In this document: positions 9,980 through 21,620 of the stretch, piece after piece
How positions within the stretch are numbered: the first letter of the stretch is position 1
How the letters are laid out: each line of letters begins with the position of its first letter
DNA from: Darksidea phi
Taxonomy: Eukaryota; Ascomycota; Dothideomycetes; Pleosporales; Lentitheciaceae
DNA length: 64,000 nucleotides
Assembly: GCA_030770425.1 (NCBI GenBank)
Contig: JASJFT010000074.1
Coordinates: 62,001-126,000, forward strand
Reading direction: 5' to 3'
Notes under the pieces: generated by a model
Told to the model about the DNA's origin: nothing
The model's database searches: none
The model's input: only the letters and a program-made list of their open reading frames with translations
Translations under genes and position numbers: made by a program

Positions 9980-10719
9980 TGTTCATGAGGAATGGTCATG
10001 GCTGTCTTTCTTTTGTCCCTTTCTTTTTCAAAGATACTAATAACTTCTATTTCCCTGGCTCTGCCCTTGTCAAGTCTTAGCCGTCCTGATACAAGAGGGC
10101 ATCCAGGCTGATTTTTACGCTTCCCGTTTATACCCAGTGCTTGCCATCGATATGATCAAGCCCGAGCCATGTTCTTGAATGGAGAGAGGTTGGTTTCAGG
10201 TGCTTTTCAGGAAGTCGATAGTGTTTATGTCATCTATTATATTGAGGTTGGGTTGAACGCTTGTGAATTTCGGGGCTGGATAGATGGGCGACTATCTTTT
10301 CCGTAGCTTTGCGCCAGATCGATGTGTAGGGTGGTATTAGACTTGAAAGTAGTCTGATCTCTGTTACAATCAATGATGAAGCTTTTTTACTCCTACGAGC
10401 CAAGCCTTGTATGTAAACGTGCGCAATGCTTTCCTTTGAATATAGTGAACCCTGTTTTGTACAAGGACCTTCATTTGGTATGCGAAGGCGGCATTTCCAG
10501 CCGGGCTTCCTCACTACGGTGTCCTGGGAACTGGATCTCCAAACCGCAAAGGTCAGTCAGGCGTACGCCTACGCCACAGATCCTGACGCCGCCACAGACC
10601 GGCCGCATCAAGACGGCAATTCTCCTTCACCAGCCCGATATAGCTCTACTTGACGCTCAACATCATGGCACGCACCCCACCCTCTCTGAGGCTCTGGCCG
10701 TTTATTATCTTTGCTAACC
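9980..10719. other. Intergenic, 740 bp
   Basis: The 3' region of the SH3 gene and the promoter of the small coiled-coil gene. A CTAAC branch-like sequence overlapping the next gene's start (10714-10718), with AG at 10731-10732 and a GTCAGT donor near 10551, could mark a 5' intron. If used, it would remove the ATG at 10720. Confidence 0.4.
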
Positions 10720-11323
10720 ATGGTGGCACAGAAGGCGGAAGCTTTAGAGCTGAGTGCGCTGAGCGCGGAGGAATTCGCGCAAGAGGAGCTGAAGAGCGTC
10801 AAGTCCCTCCAGGCTGCCAGGGCCACTCACGACGCTCTTTTGAAGACTCGCCAAGAAAAGATCATCCAGCTCAAAATGAGGAAAGAAAAGAACGCCGCCC
10901 CTGAACAAGTGATTAGGCCCTTCATGGACGGAGGAGGGTTGTCCAGCATGGCTGCCAGAACCAGGCCGATGGAGGAGTTGGCTGGACGACTTCAGGAGGC
11001 TCTGTATCCGTCTAATATGTCCTCCGACCCCGAGCTGGAAGTCCAGGCATGAGGACGATGGGGGACGACTACCGAAGAAAGCCGGGACAGCCAAAGATAA
11101 GGGCGCAGCTACTGGGGCTGTGGCTGCACCAAACGGAGCTGGAAACGTCCCCGTGAAAGATGCCGCAGCGCTGTATGCCAGCTTCCTTAGAGGGACCAAG
11201 CTACAAGACAATGAATACGCTACGGCCTATCCTGATAGTCTTCATGGTGTAGTACCTCTGGGCGAAGTGATTGTAATGTATAGTGGTTCATCAGAGCTGA
11301 GGGTCGGTACTAGACGAGATTAA
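10720..11323 (+). CDS. Small charged coiled-coil protein, unrecognised (split reading frame)
   Basis: The frame from the ATG at 10720 (ACCATGG context) encodes a charged helical region (ELSALSAEEFAQEELKSVKS, then KTRQEKIIQLKMRKEKN). It hits TGA at 11050 after 110 codons. The plus-one frame continues with coherent coding (EDDGGRLPKKAGTAKDKG, VPVKDAAALYASFLRGTKLQ) to a stop at 11321-11323. A 43-nt intron 11004-11046 (GTATCC, branch CTAAT, CAG) joins the two frames exactly and gives 186 residues. A one-base frameshift is the alternative. Family and function not recognised. The true start may lie in an upstream exon. Confidence 0.5.
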
Positions 11324-11508
11324 GAGAAGAAGTTGGAACATTGCCACGAGCGATTGCATCTTCATCACAGCGTTTCATTCAGATCTCTTCAGTATTATTT
11401 TATTACATTATATGCAGTGGAATGCTACCTGTCAGTCTTTCCCAGAACACCGCGCGCTATGCATGGAAAGAAGATTATATGGCCCACTCTATGATGCTTG
11501 AAAAAGGA

Positions 11509-13099
11509 TCAACCCCGCGCCTGCGCCCGTTGCAACTCTTCCCTAAACTTCTTCCCCCTTACAATAATCAAGATGATTCCGGGAATGCACAAGAGGTCGA
11601 GGATACAAAAGCCGATGAAAGCGTTGCGGAAACCCATTCCGCGGATAATGCGATCCATGGTAACAGTACCAACAGCAGCCGCACTGTTCCTCAAGAAGCC
11701 TCCTAATGCGACAAGACTGGCGGTTTGAGTCGGGTCGCACTCGGTTTGGAACGATGTACTTGTGACGAAGATGACGGAAGTACCGACGGCGGCCAATCCT
11801 GCGCCGACAAGCACACCAACAGGATGGGCGTGGCTCTGAACGAACCAGCCATACATCAGCTTTCCAGCGGCACCAACGACGAATCCACCAATCTGAATTG
11901 CGATTCGACGCTCCGGTGTGATCTTGCCGTCGGGGCTTTTCGCAATTTGCCTTTTCCGGATGATGTCCGACAAGCGGCCAACCGCGATGGAAGCGATGAA
12001 GAGCGAAATACCAGGCACCAGATATGCGTAACCAACCTCCTGAGTGGACCACCCGTACCGTTGCTGCCATACCTTGGGAAATGTAATATAGATGGCGTAT
12101 AGGCCGACGAACTGGAACATGCCATTGAATGAGACGAGCAAATGAGGAGGATATTTCAGGAGCTGTATGAATTTTCTGAACGAGGGGCGCGGAGGTTTGG
12201 GGAATGCCTTGCCGTCCATCATCTCAATTGGCTTCGTTCGGAACTTGGGTATCGAGATCCACGGTTGGTTCGCCACGACGGCGCCATTGCCGACAAGTGA
12301 GCGTAGAGTCTCGGGCATGCCGAAGACGATCGCGAGGTAAACTGGCGCGCTTGCGAGGGCTACAATTGTTAGACACGTGTTCAGTTCCTGTCCATGAAGA
12401 ATACTTACCAAGGAACCCAAAACTCCATCTCCATCGCGAGATATCGGCGAACTGGCCTCCAAGAAGAGGACCAAGGATTGGACCCAATTGCGGACCCAAG
12501 AGGAACCACGCGAGGGAAGACGCTCGCTTCTTGGGTTCAGCAATGTCCGACACGGTACCCGCTCCAACAGAAAAGACGATGCACGAGCCGAAAGCTTGAA
12601 AGATGCGTAAGATGAAAAGAGATCCAATATTTGGCGGTAGAATCGCAAGAAGGATGTTGGCAATGAGGAAGCTGCCGAGGCCGACCATGTAGACGGTTTT
12701 GCGTCCTCCAATATCAGAAGCCGCCGCGCCGAAAAGTGGCTGTTATACTGTCAGTACAGCTCGTCGAGCGGGGCGCAATGGAGTGCATACCGCAACGGCA
12801 AAAACCACCATGTAGACTCCAACGGTCGCGTTTATTGCAGTTGCCGAAGTCTTAAAGATATCCTCGAAAAGAAGGAGGGAAGGTAGGTAAACAGCTCCAC
12901 ATAGTGGACCAAAGAAGCCTGCAAGCGTAACGACAGCAAGAATGAACTTTTGTCGAGCTGGTGTAAAGGCTGTATATGGCGGAGGCGGAGGGACAAGTGG
13001 AGCATCGTGGTCGTATGATGTGGAGTGGAATGAGGACGTTGGGGAAGGAATCAAGTCTTCGAGACTAGGTCGCTTTTCGTAGTCGATTGGAGAGCGCAT
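11509..13099 (-). CDS. MFS drug:H+ antiporter, DHA1 family (Qdr/Aqr1/Dtr1-like)
   Basis: Exons 13099-12791, 12739-12409 and 12359-11509 (introns 51 and 49 nt) give 496 residues with about 12 membrane helices. The N-terminal tail is cytoplasmic and Pro-rich. The loop between helices 2 and 3 reads SDIGGRKTVYMVG (motif A), and LGPQLGPILGPLLGGQFAD matches antiporter motif C. A second motif A-like loop, VGRLSDIIRKRQ, lies in the C-terminal half. DHA1 carriers export drugs, polyamines or small metabolites by proton antiport; yeast Dtr1, which exports the Dit1/Dit2 dityrosine precursor, belongs here. It lies 5.5 kb from the isocyanide synthase with a P450 relic between, so export of an isocyanide product is possible but unproven. 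Confidence 0.88.
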
Positions 13100-16000
13100 G
13101 GTGAGGAATGGCTTCTACAACAAGGCGGGGATCTGTCGCCTCAAGTACGCATCGATATGCATTCCCGCTTGTGCACCGCCATGATTGTAGCAGCGGCCAT
13201 CTCCAATGATCCAAAACATAATGAGACATGAGGCTGGATGCTTGGTGTCCAAAGTCAACAGCCACGCTGAAATTGTCCTACGCAAGTTATTTTCATCCCG
13301 ACTGCGGCCAGCTCACTGTGGCACGTCGCCAAGCAGCCCGTCCCGCCGCCTCAGCCCGTCTCTCACCGCTTTTGGCCAGGCCAAGACCGCTTTGACCGCG
13401 TACCCCGAGTCGCACGTGGCAGGCTGGTGCTTCTCGTAATCCTGGGCCATAGTATACGCCAGTATCGGGATGTAGGATTTCTCATTGCTTGCACGACTCC
13501 TTTGCGGGCCGGCCTCCGCGCCGGTTACTATGGCCGCCTACGCCGTACATGTGTGCATGTTGAACCCACTTCATGCACAGACGTGGGCTTGCGGGTAGTA
13601 TATTCACCGAACCCGTGGAATGATTTAATACAGGACGGTAATGAAACCTCTCTAACGGGCCATTGGGCGCCTGTGATCTCTCCGAGAGCTGAATCCCAAG
13701 GCTGAACCGTGTGCGCTAGCTAGCCAAATACCTGCGCCTTCGCTCGGTTCCCCTCAGAAGACTATGCGTTTAGCACCAACCGTCGCAATTCCCGTCATTT
13801 CCTTCTCCCGGGCAGCTGTGGGGAGCAGAGCCGTACAAAATTCCGATTGTAGCTTGACAACGGCTTCTGACCGGGGTGAGAGTAAGTGTTGCTGACATCC
13901 AAGCTTCGAGAACACGCATGTGCCGCATAGCCTCGAAGCGAATGCCTGTTACAGAAAGAGCTTGAGCCGTTCGGGCTACCTCCGTCCCGATTCCTTTCGC
14001 GTAATTATTTTGCCAGTTTTGCGGTTTAGCAGTGGCTTTGTCACATCGTGTCTTTTTCTATCCAGGCAGATTACGCCATTCCTTGTGATGTATTACGTTT
14101 TGCTGCTGGAGTGGAATGCAATGCAGCGGTTTCGTCCTCAGCTCTTCGCTTATTTCTTGGCTCATTGGATTAGAAAGACATGTCTTTTCCGGACCTATTT
14201 TTGCGATTGGGTGCGAGAAATTAGTCTTTTCTTTATCAGCAGTTCCTTGGGCAACAACCACAGAGCCGCAAATGGAAGTTCTCGGGCATTCTTTTCCAAC
14301 ACTTTCTCGATTCGTATTCGACGCTTCCCACATTCGTGAGAGCTGACGGCATCCTGGACACGAACAAGCCACCCCTGCATGAGGGCGACCGTTCACCTTG
14401 ATAATCGACCCGCAAACCAGGTCCACAGTTATAAGTAGTCTCGCTATAGGCACTGCTTTTATCCAACCAGCCATACCTTCAACTCCGTGCACCTTCGGCG
14501 GAGCTAGCGTTGTGCATACATGCGGCACAATTATCACATGTATAAGCAAGTACTTTGCCAAGAGGATACATCAATCACGAAGTTGCCACTGGAGTCGCGC
14601 TAGATCCATCGATGAAAAGTTGGCACGTTACCAACTTATCGACATGCATTCCAAATATGAGAAGAACAAGGTTGCTTCGGACGAACCACTCCCTCTCGCG
14701 CATGTTGTGTCGCGAGTCTTGGTAAACCTAGTGTGTAGTGGCCTAAGACGAGACTGTAGGAACGAGGACACTGACGTGGCGAGCACCTTGCATTTATGGG
14801 ATGATGTAGTTGGCCCGATAATTCGCTCCTTATATGCGTGAGAGTCCTGCGAGTTTCTGGTTTTCGTTGCCTACATGTTTAGCCCCCAGAAGGCAAACGG
14901 CGTGCAGACAGTAAAATCCCTCAACGAGACTGTCACTTCGTTGCCTGACCCTGCCTGCTACGGCGAAAATGTTTGCGGTCGAGATCTACAGAGAAGTTAC
15001 CATCTCCGTATCATGGATCAGCATTGCCACCTGTCAGAACGCTTCCGATCTGTGGCCTAATACCAACCAGGTGCGGCACGCCTCGCGCACATGCATCACA
15101 TCCACGCCTCCCACGTAGGATTCTTACAACATGATGCCCACTGCGCGGTCACTGCCTACCACCGCAAAAACTTGCCACTGGGTCCAGACACTCTTTGACG
15201 ATCCCAAAGTCCAGACTCTCCTTGACGATCTCGAAGGCCACGCGTTGTCAGAGCTGCTAGACTTCAGACTTGTCTTTTAGAGGTCCCGAAATCTTCAGGC
15301 AAGACAGAGTGCCTGATCCATTACGCCTACCCCATACACTGCCCCGATGTCATTTTTTCGTAATTTTCGCCATGTTCGAGACTGTTCGTTCGAAACACCT
15401 AGTAGCTCTCAAAATAAAGTCGTCAGATTTAGCGATCTGGTTTTTGCCAACCAGCCCCCAATCCTTCGGTCCCGCCTCGCCAAGTTGCCAACCAATCGCA
15501 TCCGCAATCCCTAGATATCCGCGCGGGTACCCATGCACAACTCTAGCAGGGGGTTTATGACAAAGCCATGACCCGTGTGCCGTTTGTTGATCCGCGCTGA
15601 TGCGGCACGCTCGCAACATCGGTTTCCTGTCCGTACCGGGTAAGCGTAAAAATTGAGACTAGTGCCGCCATCGCGAGGATTGTTTCGGTGCAGATGTGAG
15701 CAAGAGAGGACAAGGCGATATGAAACTCATATTGCTGTGCAGCACGTTGGGATGTCACTTATATAGTGGGGCATGCACGCTAGGTTGGCCTGCGAACGCG
15801 TATTAGGGCATCTCGGAGCGGCTATGGATGCAATGGGACATCACTGCGGCTGTAAGCGATGAATCTGACAACCGTTGGGAGCGGAGCCTAACCGTGGTAA
15901 CGGGATAAAATAGATCAGCTTAATCTATCGCGCAGCTGTCCTTGCGAAAATCAATATCCCAACAATCGACGTCCACTAAAATGTTCACATGGAACATTAT

Positions 16001-16640
16001 CAAAGACCCAATATAGGATATGGATATGATGAGGCCAAAAGCAGTTGCTGCAACGTCATGTATAGAGCAAGCAAATCTGACAATTACGCAATCCATTATC
16101 GTAAGGCATCGGAGTAACTACCGCGCCTACCTCTGATCCACCGCCTTCTCGGTTCCTACGCCTTTATTTTTGCTTACATGCAGTGCGACCAGTCCATCAC
16201 GTCACCTCAAACACGGTGAAGATGCCAAGACCTCTTCCTTCAAGGAGTCAAATTTAATCTTGAGGTTACACGGGTAGAGCGACCCCACTTGCGAAGAATC
16301 GTCAGCTGCATACACAGGCTCGATGGGAGCGCGGGTAAAGAGAAGAGTAAGCAGCCACACGCAAAAGTATGTCGAATAAAAGATGCTGAAACGTTGGGAA
16401 AGAACGTGCCGGCCCAAACCACATGTGATTTGTGGTGAACGCACGCACGTGGCTCCTTCGTGTATGCAGGCGGAAGAAATTCTCTACCCCCACATCGAGA
16501 TGCAAACGTACTCATCGCATTCACCGGGTATAATGGGGTCTTGCCGGTGAAGGGCGACGCAGCAGACTGTAACAGGAATGTGATACGAAGGAACTTCACT
16601 TACTTGGCGTCATCAGAACATCCCAGCTTTCGCCTAGCTT
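13100..16640. other. Gene-poor stretch, 3.5 kb
   Basis: No frame here shows a domain, coherent composition or credible splice structure; the longest are 119-167 codons on either strand. The base composition is ordinary, not AT-rich. It may hold the promoter of the MFS gene, decayed sequence or non-coding RNA; I see nothing that decides. Confidence 0.5.
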
Positions 16641-17700
16641 TCACCTAAGATATCTCCAAATTTCCACCATGACAATGCGAATCCCTTCCATAACCCACCC
16701 CTGCCCAATGCAGACTCTTCCGCCACCATGGAAGCTAATGGATGCGCCCTTGGCGTTGGCCCATCTGAATGTATGATTGAAGTCGTCCATGTTTGAGCCC
16801 CAGCGTTCAGGTTTGACGGTATCAGCATCTTTACCCCAGAAGTCTACATCTTGGTTCATTCTGTAGGCATTGTATCCCCTGTAAACGCCCTGTGGGATGG
16901 CAATATCGTCACCCAGGACAGTCTCATAGATGATAGCGGTGATGAGAGGCGGATTGTGTATCGTTGTATACGCGGTTCGAAATCGGTCGGCGCGTTGGCA
17001 CGATACAGCGACTAGACCTCTGACTGGGCTTTTTCCTGTAAGTCGGGATTCGCTCCCAGCAGATACATGATAGACAGGAGGGCCAACTGCGGGTTTTCAT
17101 GATCAGCGAGGAAGGTGCTCACTAGGTTGTCATGTAGACCCTTCTCGAACAATATGCCTTCGCCATGCAACCCGAGAAGCCGGCTGCCTAGGTTGGCGGA
17201 TTCGCGATCGCAGACGTGTTTGTGTCCCGTGGCTATGTGGCTGGCCAACACCCTTCTGAAATATCGCGCTTGCTCCATACCTCGTATGCGGAACTTCAGC
17301 TTAAGGAAGTTCAAAAAGGAAATGTTATGAATAGCGGATTGAAAATACTCGGCTTAATCTTCTCTGCAGTCCGTGGAGTGGTGCGTCAGGTTTTTATCAG
17401 TGTTTCGAAGCTCAACTGGAAAAGTATCTCGGACAGGTTCGCAAGCACAGGTCGATGGAGGGGTGCATACATTGCAACACTGCCCAACGAGGTTTTCGAT
17501 TCTTTTATGAATATCTTTTAGTAATCCGGTGTTTCGCAGATGATGGACTGGTCCTGATCGTGCTGCAAGGCCGGCTTGATTACTGCAGTGAAGTCCTTCC
17601 ATATCTGACCATGCAATGGGATGATGTTTGGTCCGGTGTATTGAGCCGCTAGGCTGTATGGTATTTTGATCTCGTTCCTGCAGTTGAGGGTTCAAGGCCT
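16641..17700 (-). pseudogene. Cytochrome P450 relic, CYP56/Dit2-like
   Basis: P450 blocks can be read in order on the minus strand but in changing frames. The helix-C region at about 17690-17550 shows YTGPNIIPLHGQIWKDF and ends at TAA 17520-17518. After a frame change comes a block with TGA at 17388-17386, continuing NPLFITFPFLNFLKLKF and the helix-I region LVSTFLADHENPQLALL (canonical Gly replaced by Asp), to TAG at 17014-17012. After another frame change come PPLITAIIYETV, then GDDIAIPQGVYRGYNAY, WGKDADTVKPERWGS and the haem loop FHGGGRVCIGQ. Between YETV and GDDIAIP about 20 residues are missing, including the Arg of the ExxR motif. The NAY...ERWGS...FHGGRR-type blocks resemble CYP56 (yeast Dit2). 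No functional enzyme is possible from this copy. Confidence 0.85.
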
Positions 17701-18379
17701 TGATCAACCCTCTGCATAGAGCATTTGCTTCAAGCACGTAGCGGCATCAGAGCTGCCGAACGATTCAATTGGTCGGGTAAAGCTCACCGTCGACAAGCCA
17801 TCTCAATCCTTCAGTGCACCTCGACGTGTAAGGATGCGAAGGCTCTCTGGATAACTCATACAGATGCACCGTTCGGCATTTGAGATTGGTCCAGGACTGA
17901 AGCTGACAACAGGTGCGAGCCAGCTAGAGGTGCTAGTCGGCTAGAGCTGCAATGTTGTACCTAAGAGCAAAGACCGGCGTCGTAGCAATAGGTGGTTTTG
18001 GAGCGCGGTCGGTAAGCCGTAAGATTGTGGCGTTGAGGATGCTACCTGGACGGGGTGTCAGCCACGCGCAAGCTAGCGCGCTAAGCAATGCATGCACCGC
18101 TCAAGCCGTGCTCTGCCACCACCTTGGCGCGGTGTGGCATGCTGAGGGTTCGCACAGACGCTGTGCGTTACTGTTGCTATGCGCTCGCCGCTAGCAGACC
18201 GCTGGCAGCCCCGACGGCCTGCCTTCTTGACCAGTGGTATCTGCTGCGGCTGCCAAGTCGAGGGCTGTCCAGCACGAACTCGCGCACGGTCTGTTTCTTT
18301 GCCAGGCCGCGAAGGAAGATGACCGCTTGAATTAGCAAGCCAGTCGGTGTACCGCTCGACCAAGCAACGAGGCAGTGAT

Positions 18380-18395
18380 TGCGGGCGGACCCGCA
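18380..18395. promoter_or_regulatory. Inverted repeat TGCGGG-N4-CCCGCA upstream of the isocyanide synthase
   Basis: Perfect 6-bp arms with a 4-bp spacer, about 235 bp upstream of the synthase ATG. CGG-type inverted repeats are typical targets of Zn2Cys6 regulators. The core TGCGG recurs in the promoters of the copper transporter and metallothionein genes. The rest of 17701-18630 shows no gene; it is the divergent promoter between the P450 relic and the synthase. Function inferred only. Confidence 0.3.
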
Positions 18396-18630
18396 CCGTG
18401 TATGCTGTGCTGTGCTTGTCGCAGCATTACCACGGGGTAGCCGCCGTGGTGTCTAAGGAGCTTCCCTCTGGCAGCGTATATTAGACCCAAGTACGGATCA
18501 CCAGTATCCTCATCCCATCTACTCATCATCACTCAACCACTTTCATCCCACTTCGTACCACCTTCAGACTCTATTGTGAATTTTTGTCCCAGTGATTTAG
18601 CAAATCGCCTGTGACACATTTACACCCAAG

Positions 18631-20485
18631 ATGAACAAGGGAACATCCACCTATCACACCATTCAGGGGTTGTATTGGAGAGAATCGAATGGTACTCTCC
18701 TAGCCGTTGAGGGCAACAGCTCTCAAACACTGTCGGAAGCATGGCCACTTCTGAGGGAAGAGATCTGCTCGAACCAAGGATCGTGGTCCCAACTCCAACT
18801 TCCTTCTGGGAAACAGATCAACACTCTCCACATCACCACCGATATCCCATCATTACATCACATCCGATCCAAGTTCCCACCCTCATATCGGGACGAAGAC
18901 CTCCACACCCAAGTTGCAGAGATCGAGCATCCAAACGGCCGGGTTCTTGGTGTGCTTACGTCTCGACCGAAGTCTCTTGCAGGTGACGCTTTCGGCACAT
19001 GGGCAGAGCACTTTGTTCTCCTCGAGACAGAATTCCAACCTTTCGCACAACTTTCGCAGACGGCTTCTGCAGAGCACCGGCGGATATGCGAAAGCGTCAC
19101 AGAAATCTTTGAGCGCAGGCTCAAGAACGTCTCTCGGAATGACCAGTGGCATGCTGGCGGACGGGAAAGCTTCATGAACCGCGTGTACGGCTTCGTCGAG
19201 AAGAGCCTTCCGATCCTTCTCTGCTTGCCCGCCTTCCCATGCAAGTCTCCTAATCCCAACAAGGTCGGCGGTACCATGCCTGATCTTGCGGAGCACATTG
19301 CTATGGATGTGCTTCGAGAGTTCGTGGAAGAGGTCTGCCAGGTATACAAGCCCGGAGCGCAGATGTGGGTGATCAGTGACGGCATTGTCTTTTCCGATTG
19401 CAGTAGGTTGCCTCAGTCCCTGAACACAACACACAGCGCACTAACTCTGCCCAGTTGGCGTAGACGATGCGCTTATTGATACGTACGACGCGAAATTGAT
19501 CCAGAGGTATCAGGAGAGATATCCTACTGAGACCGGACCGGTTCCTGCCATGCGCTTTAAAGGCCTACAAGACATCTTCGACACTAAGTCAGAGAGCTTC
19601 CACACGTTCGAGGAATCCTGGGTCGCTTCGCAAAACATGCCACATCCCGTCAAGACTACACTCACAAGCCGAGCGGAACTCTGCAGGAAGCTCATGCTCG
19701 GTGTCGCTGAAGCCGACCGCGCTTTCATCCGCAGCTGCATCGAAGAGCAAGAGCCCCATGCTCTGCAGCTGTATCGTGGACAGACCCGCTTCATGTTGGA
19801 AGATCTTGCCGACGTCCCCTGCGTCAAGAGCCTCAGCATGAAGCAGCGCAAGAAGACGGCCGCGCTTGTCGCACAGGAGATGATGTCGCGCAACCAAGCA
19901 TACTCCAACCTGGTCGAACTTCTCCTCCCCAACTACGTCCGTCTCTCCATTCACGCTCACAACAACAAGGGCCCCAAGTTCGCTGTCCGCCTCTTGCCCA
20001 AGAACATGGTTCGCCCCATCGAAAGTCTGGAGAACCGATTCGAGCCTGTCGAGGCATACGAGTTCCAGCTCCCGACGCCTTGGCACAACTCCATCATCAA
20101 GGTGGAGGGTGACGAGCTGCTATACCTAGCACGGTCACAGGTCGCCCGTAAAGCCATCGCTAGCCCAGACTTTGAAGGCTCATGGGTCGACAGTCCCAAT
20201 GGATCATACTTCAACCTCAAGCGCACTGCTCCCGTCCCTGCGCCCGTTGAAGTCACCGTACCTTTCCCAGAGCCCGCTCCGGTGGAACAGGTCACCATTT
20301 TACACGAGAAGAAGATGCCTATGGTCGTCGTCACGCCTATTCAGTCATTGAAACGGGTCGACTCCATGTTCGCCCAATCGATGGAGAAGGGCAAGTGGAA
20401 GGTTTTCATCCCTCTACCTCCCATGTTCGGTATCACAAACATTATGAGGAACGTGTGGCGGTATTTGACCCTAGACGCAAAATGA
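18631..20485 (+). CDS. DIT1: Isocyanide synthase, Dit1/PvcA family
   Basis: Exons 18631-19402 and 19455-20485 with a 52-nt intron (donor GTAGGT, branch CTAAC, acceptor CCAG) encode 600 residues. Family blocks: LPAFPCKSPNPNKVGG at about 199-214 with PDLAE following, YKPGAQMWVISDGIVFSD at 239-256, the spliced VDDALIDTYDAKL, and VRLSIHAHNNKGPKF near 419-433. These match the DIT1_PvcA family, in which bacterial PvcA/IsnA and fungal homologues turn the amino group of an amino acid such as tyrosine or valine into an isonitrile, using a pentose phosphate carbon. Yeast Dit1 acts in spore-wall dityrosine formation with the P450 Dit2. Here the P450 partner is dead, and the next genes downstream are a copper importer and a copper metallothionein. 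Substrate not predictable. Confidence 0.9.
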
Positions 20486-21119
20486 GTGTGTTTCTCCTTC
20501 ATCTGTTGTTTCTTGGTGTTAGCTGGCGTTTCCCTTGTGGCGGCGATCCACACTAGATGACAGCGTTCAGAAAACGGACATACCTGGGTAATGGATAATA
20601 GGGCTTCCAGGCGTTTGTGGGACGGCATCTACGGACAGTACAAGATCTGCATCGACAGACTAGTCGTTCGAATTTTATATTGATTTCGCACGAGAATGAG
20701 AACATTTGCGTACAATGTGATGCGAGCATTAGCGTGAGATTCATCTTAATTGATTCGCTGGTCTCACCGGGGTAAACTTGCTCTTGCCCCACTCATCCTC
20801 CAAACTCTCTCATTCCCACTCGTTCCTAACCATCATGTAACCTATCACAGCACTCGAGCCAGCACTCGAGCCACCTATACTTACTGATCAACCGGCGACA
20901 CGCACGTCGGCTACTATCGGAAATTCATGCATGACATTGCCGAACCGATGCTCTTGATGCCTGCCCAAGGGTCGTTGTCATGCAGCTGTGATGTGCTCAT
21001 GCTATGCAAGGTCCGGTGCACATCCAAATTTGTATGTAATAGTGGTCCCAATGATATTCAATACTAAAACATACTTGTGCCTTCAAAACCGTACGCAGCT
21101 TAGCCGGAAACACTCTTTT
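20486..21119. other. Intergenic, 3' side of the isocyanide synthase
   Basis: 3' UTR and spacer. No gene, tRNA or repeat seen. A T10 run lies at about 21115-21124 at its right border with the AT-rich block. Confidence 0.45.
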
Positions 21120-21620
21120 TTTTTGCATTAGCTGTGTTGAAAAGGCTCCAATAACATTTTAATTTCTTTTATATTGAGAGTGACGCGACTAAGTGACTGC
21201 TCCCTGTTCTGCATTCTGATATGCCTTTGGTAACTGTACAGATAATGCAAAATTTACGTTCGTTTGTTATTCGACATACACCGGTTCTCCACAGTCGACG
21301 GTATATTCCCTCGAAATTACCAGACATCGAATTTCCTATAGCACCGCCAGACACGGAACGAACGGTTACGAGTACTGGTTACCTAGTTCGGCGCTTTAAG
21401 GAAATGATCCCTAAGGATACGTACGATATCGACCAAGGTAATAAAAGGGAACCCTGTACGTTACTAGTTATAATTTTTAAGACATAATATAGACCGGGCT
21501 TTACATAGATAGTACTACTACGTTATTTTCTAACCAAGTTAGATATTTAGTAACGACCTTAGATACCTAAACGTATAGCTTTATTACATACTAATCTAGT
21601 ATAAAGGCCGTTGGACTTCC
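21120..21620. repeat. AT-rich, TpA-rich block, probable RIP-degraded repeat relic
   Basis: The composition changes sharply from the flanks: dense TA steps and many TAG/TAA in all frames, especially 21460-21610 (for example TTAGATATTTAGTAACG and TACATACTAATCTAG). This is the look of a small transposon remnant decayed by repeat-induced point mutation. No terminal repeats or recognisable transposase frame survive, so the element class is unknown. Confidence 0.4.

Noticed and set aside
13920..14841. Open frames of 139-167 codons on both strands
   Set aside because: They overlap each other in opposite strands and none has coherent protein character.
15555..15780. TATATAA-like sequence followed by a 67-codon minus-strand frame
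   Set aside because: The frame opens with a non-ATG codon and has no recognisable content; the TATA match alone is weak.
17354..17737. 127-codon minus-strand frame as an independent gene
   Set aside because: The neighbouring frame reads as P450 helix-C sequence; this frame is its shadow within the relic.
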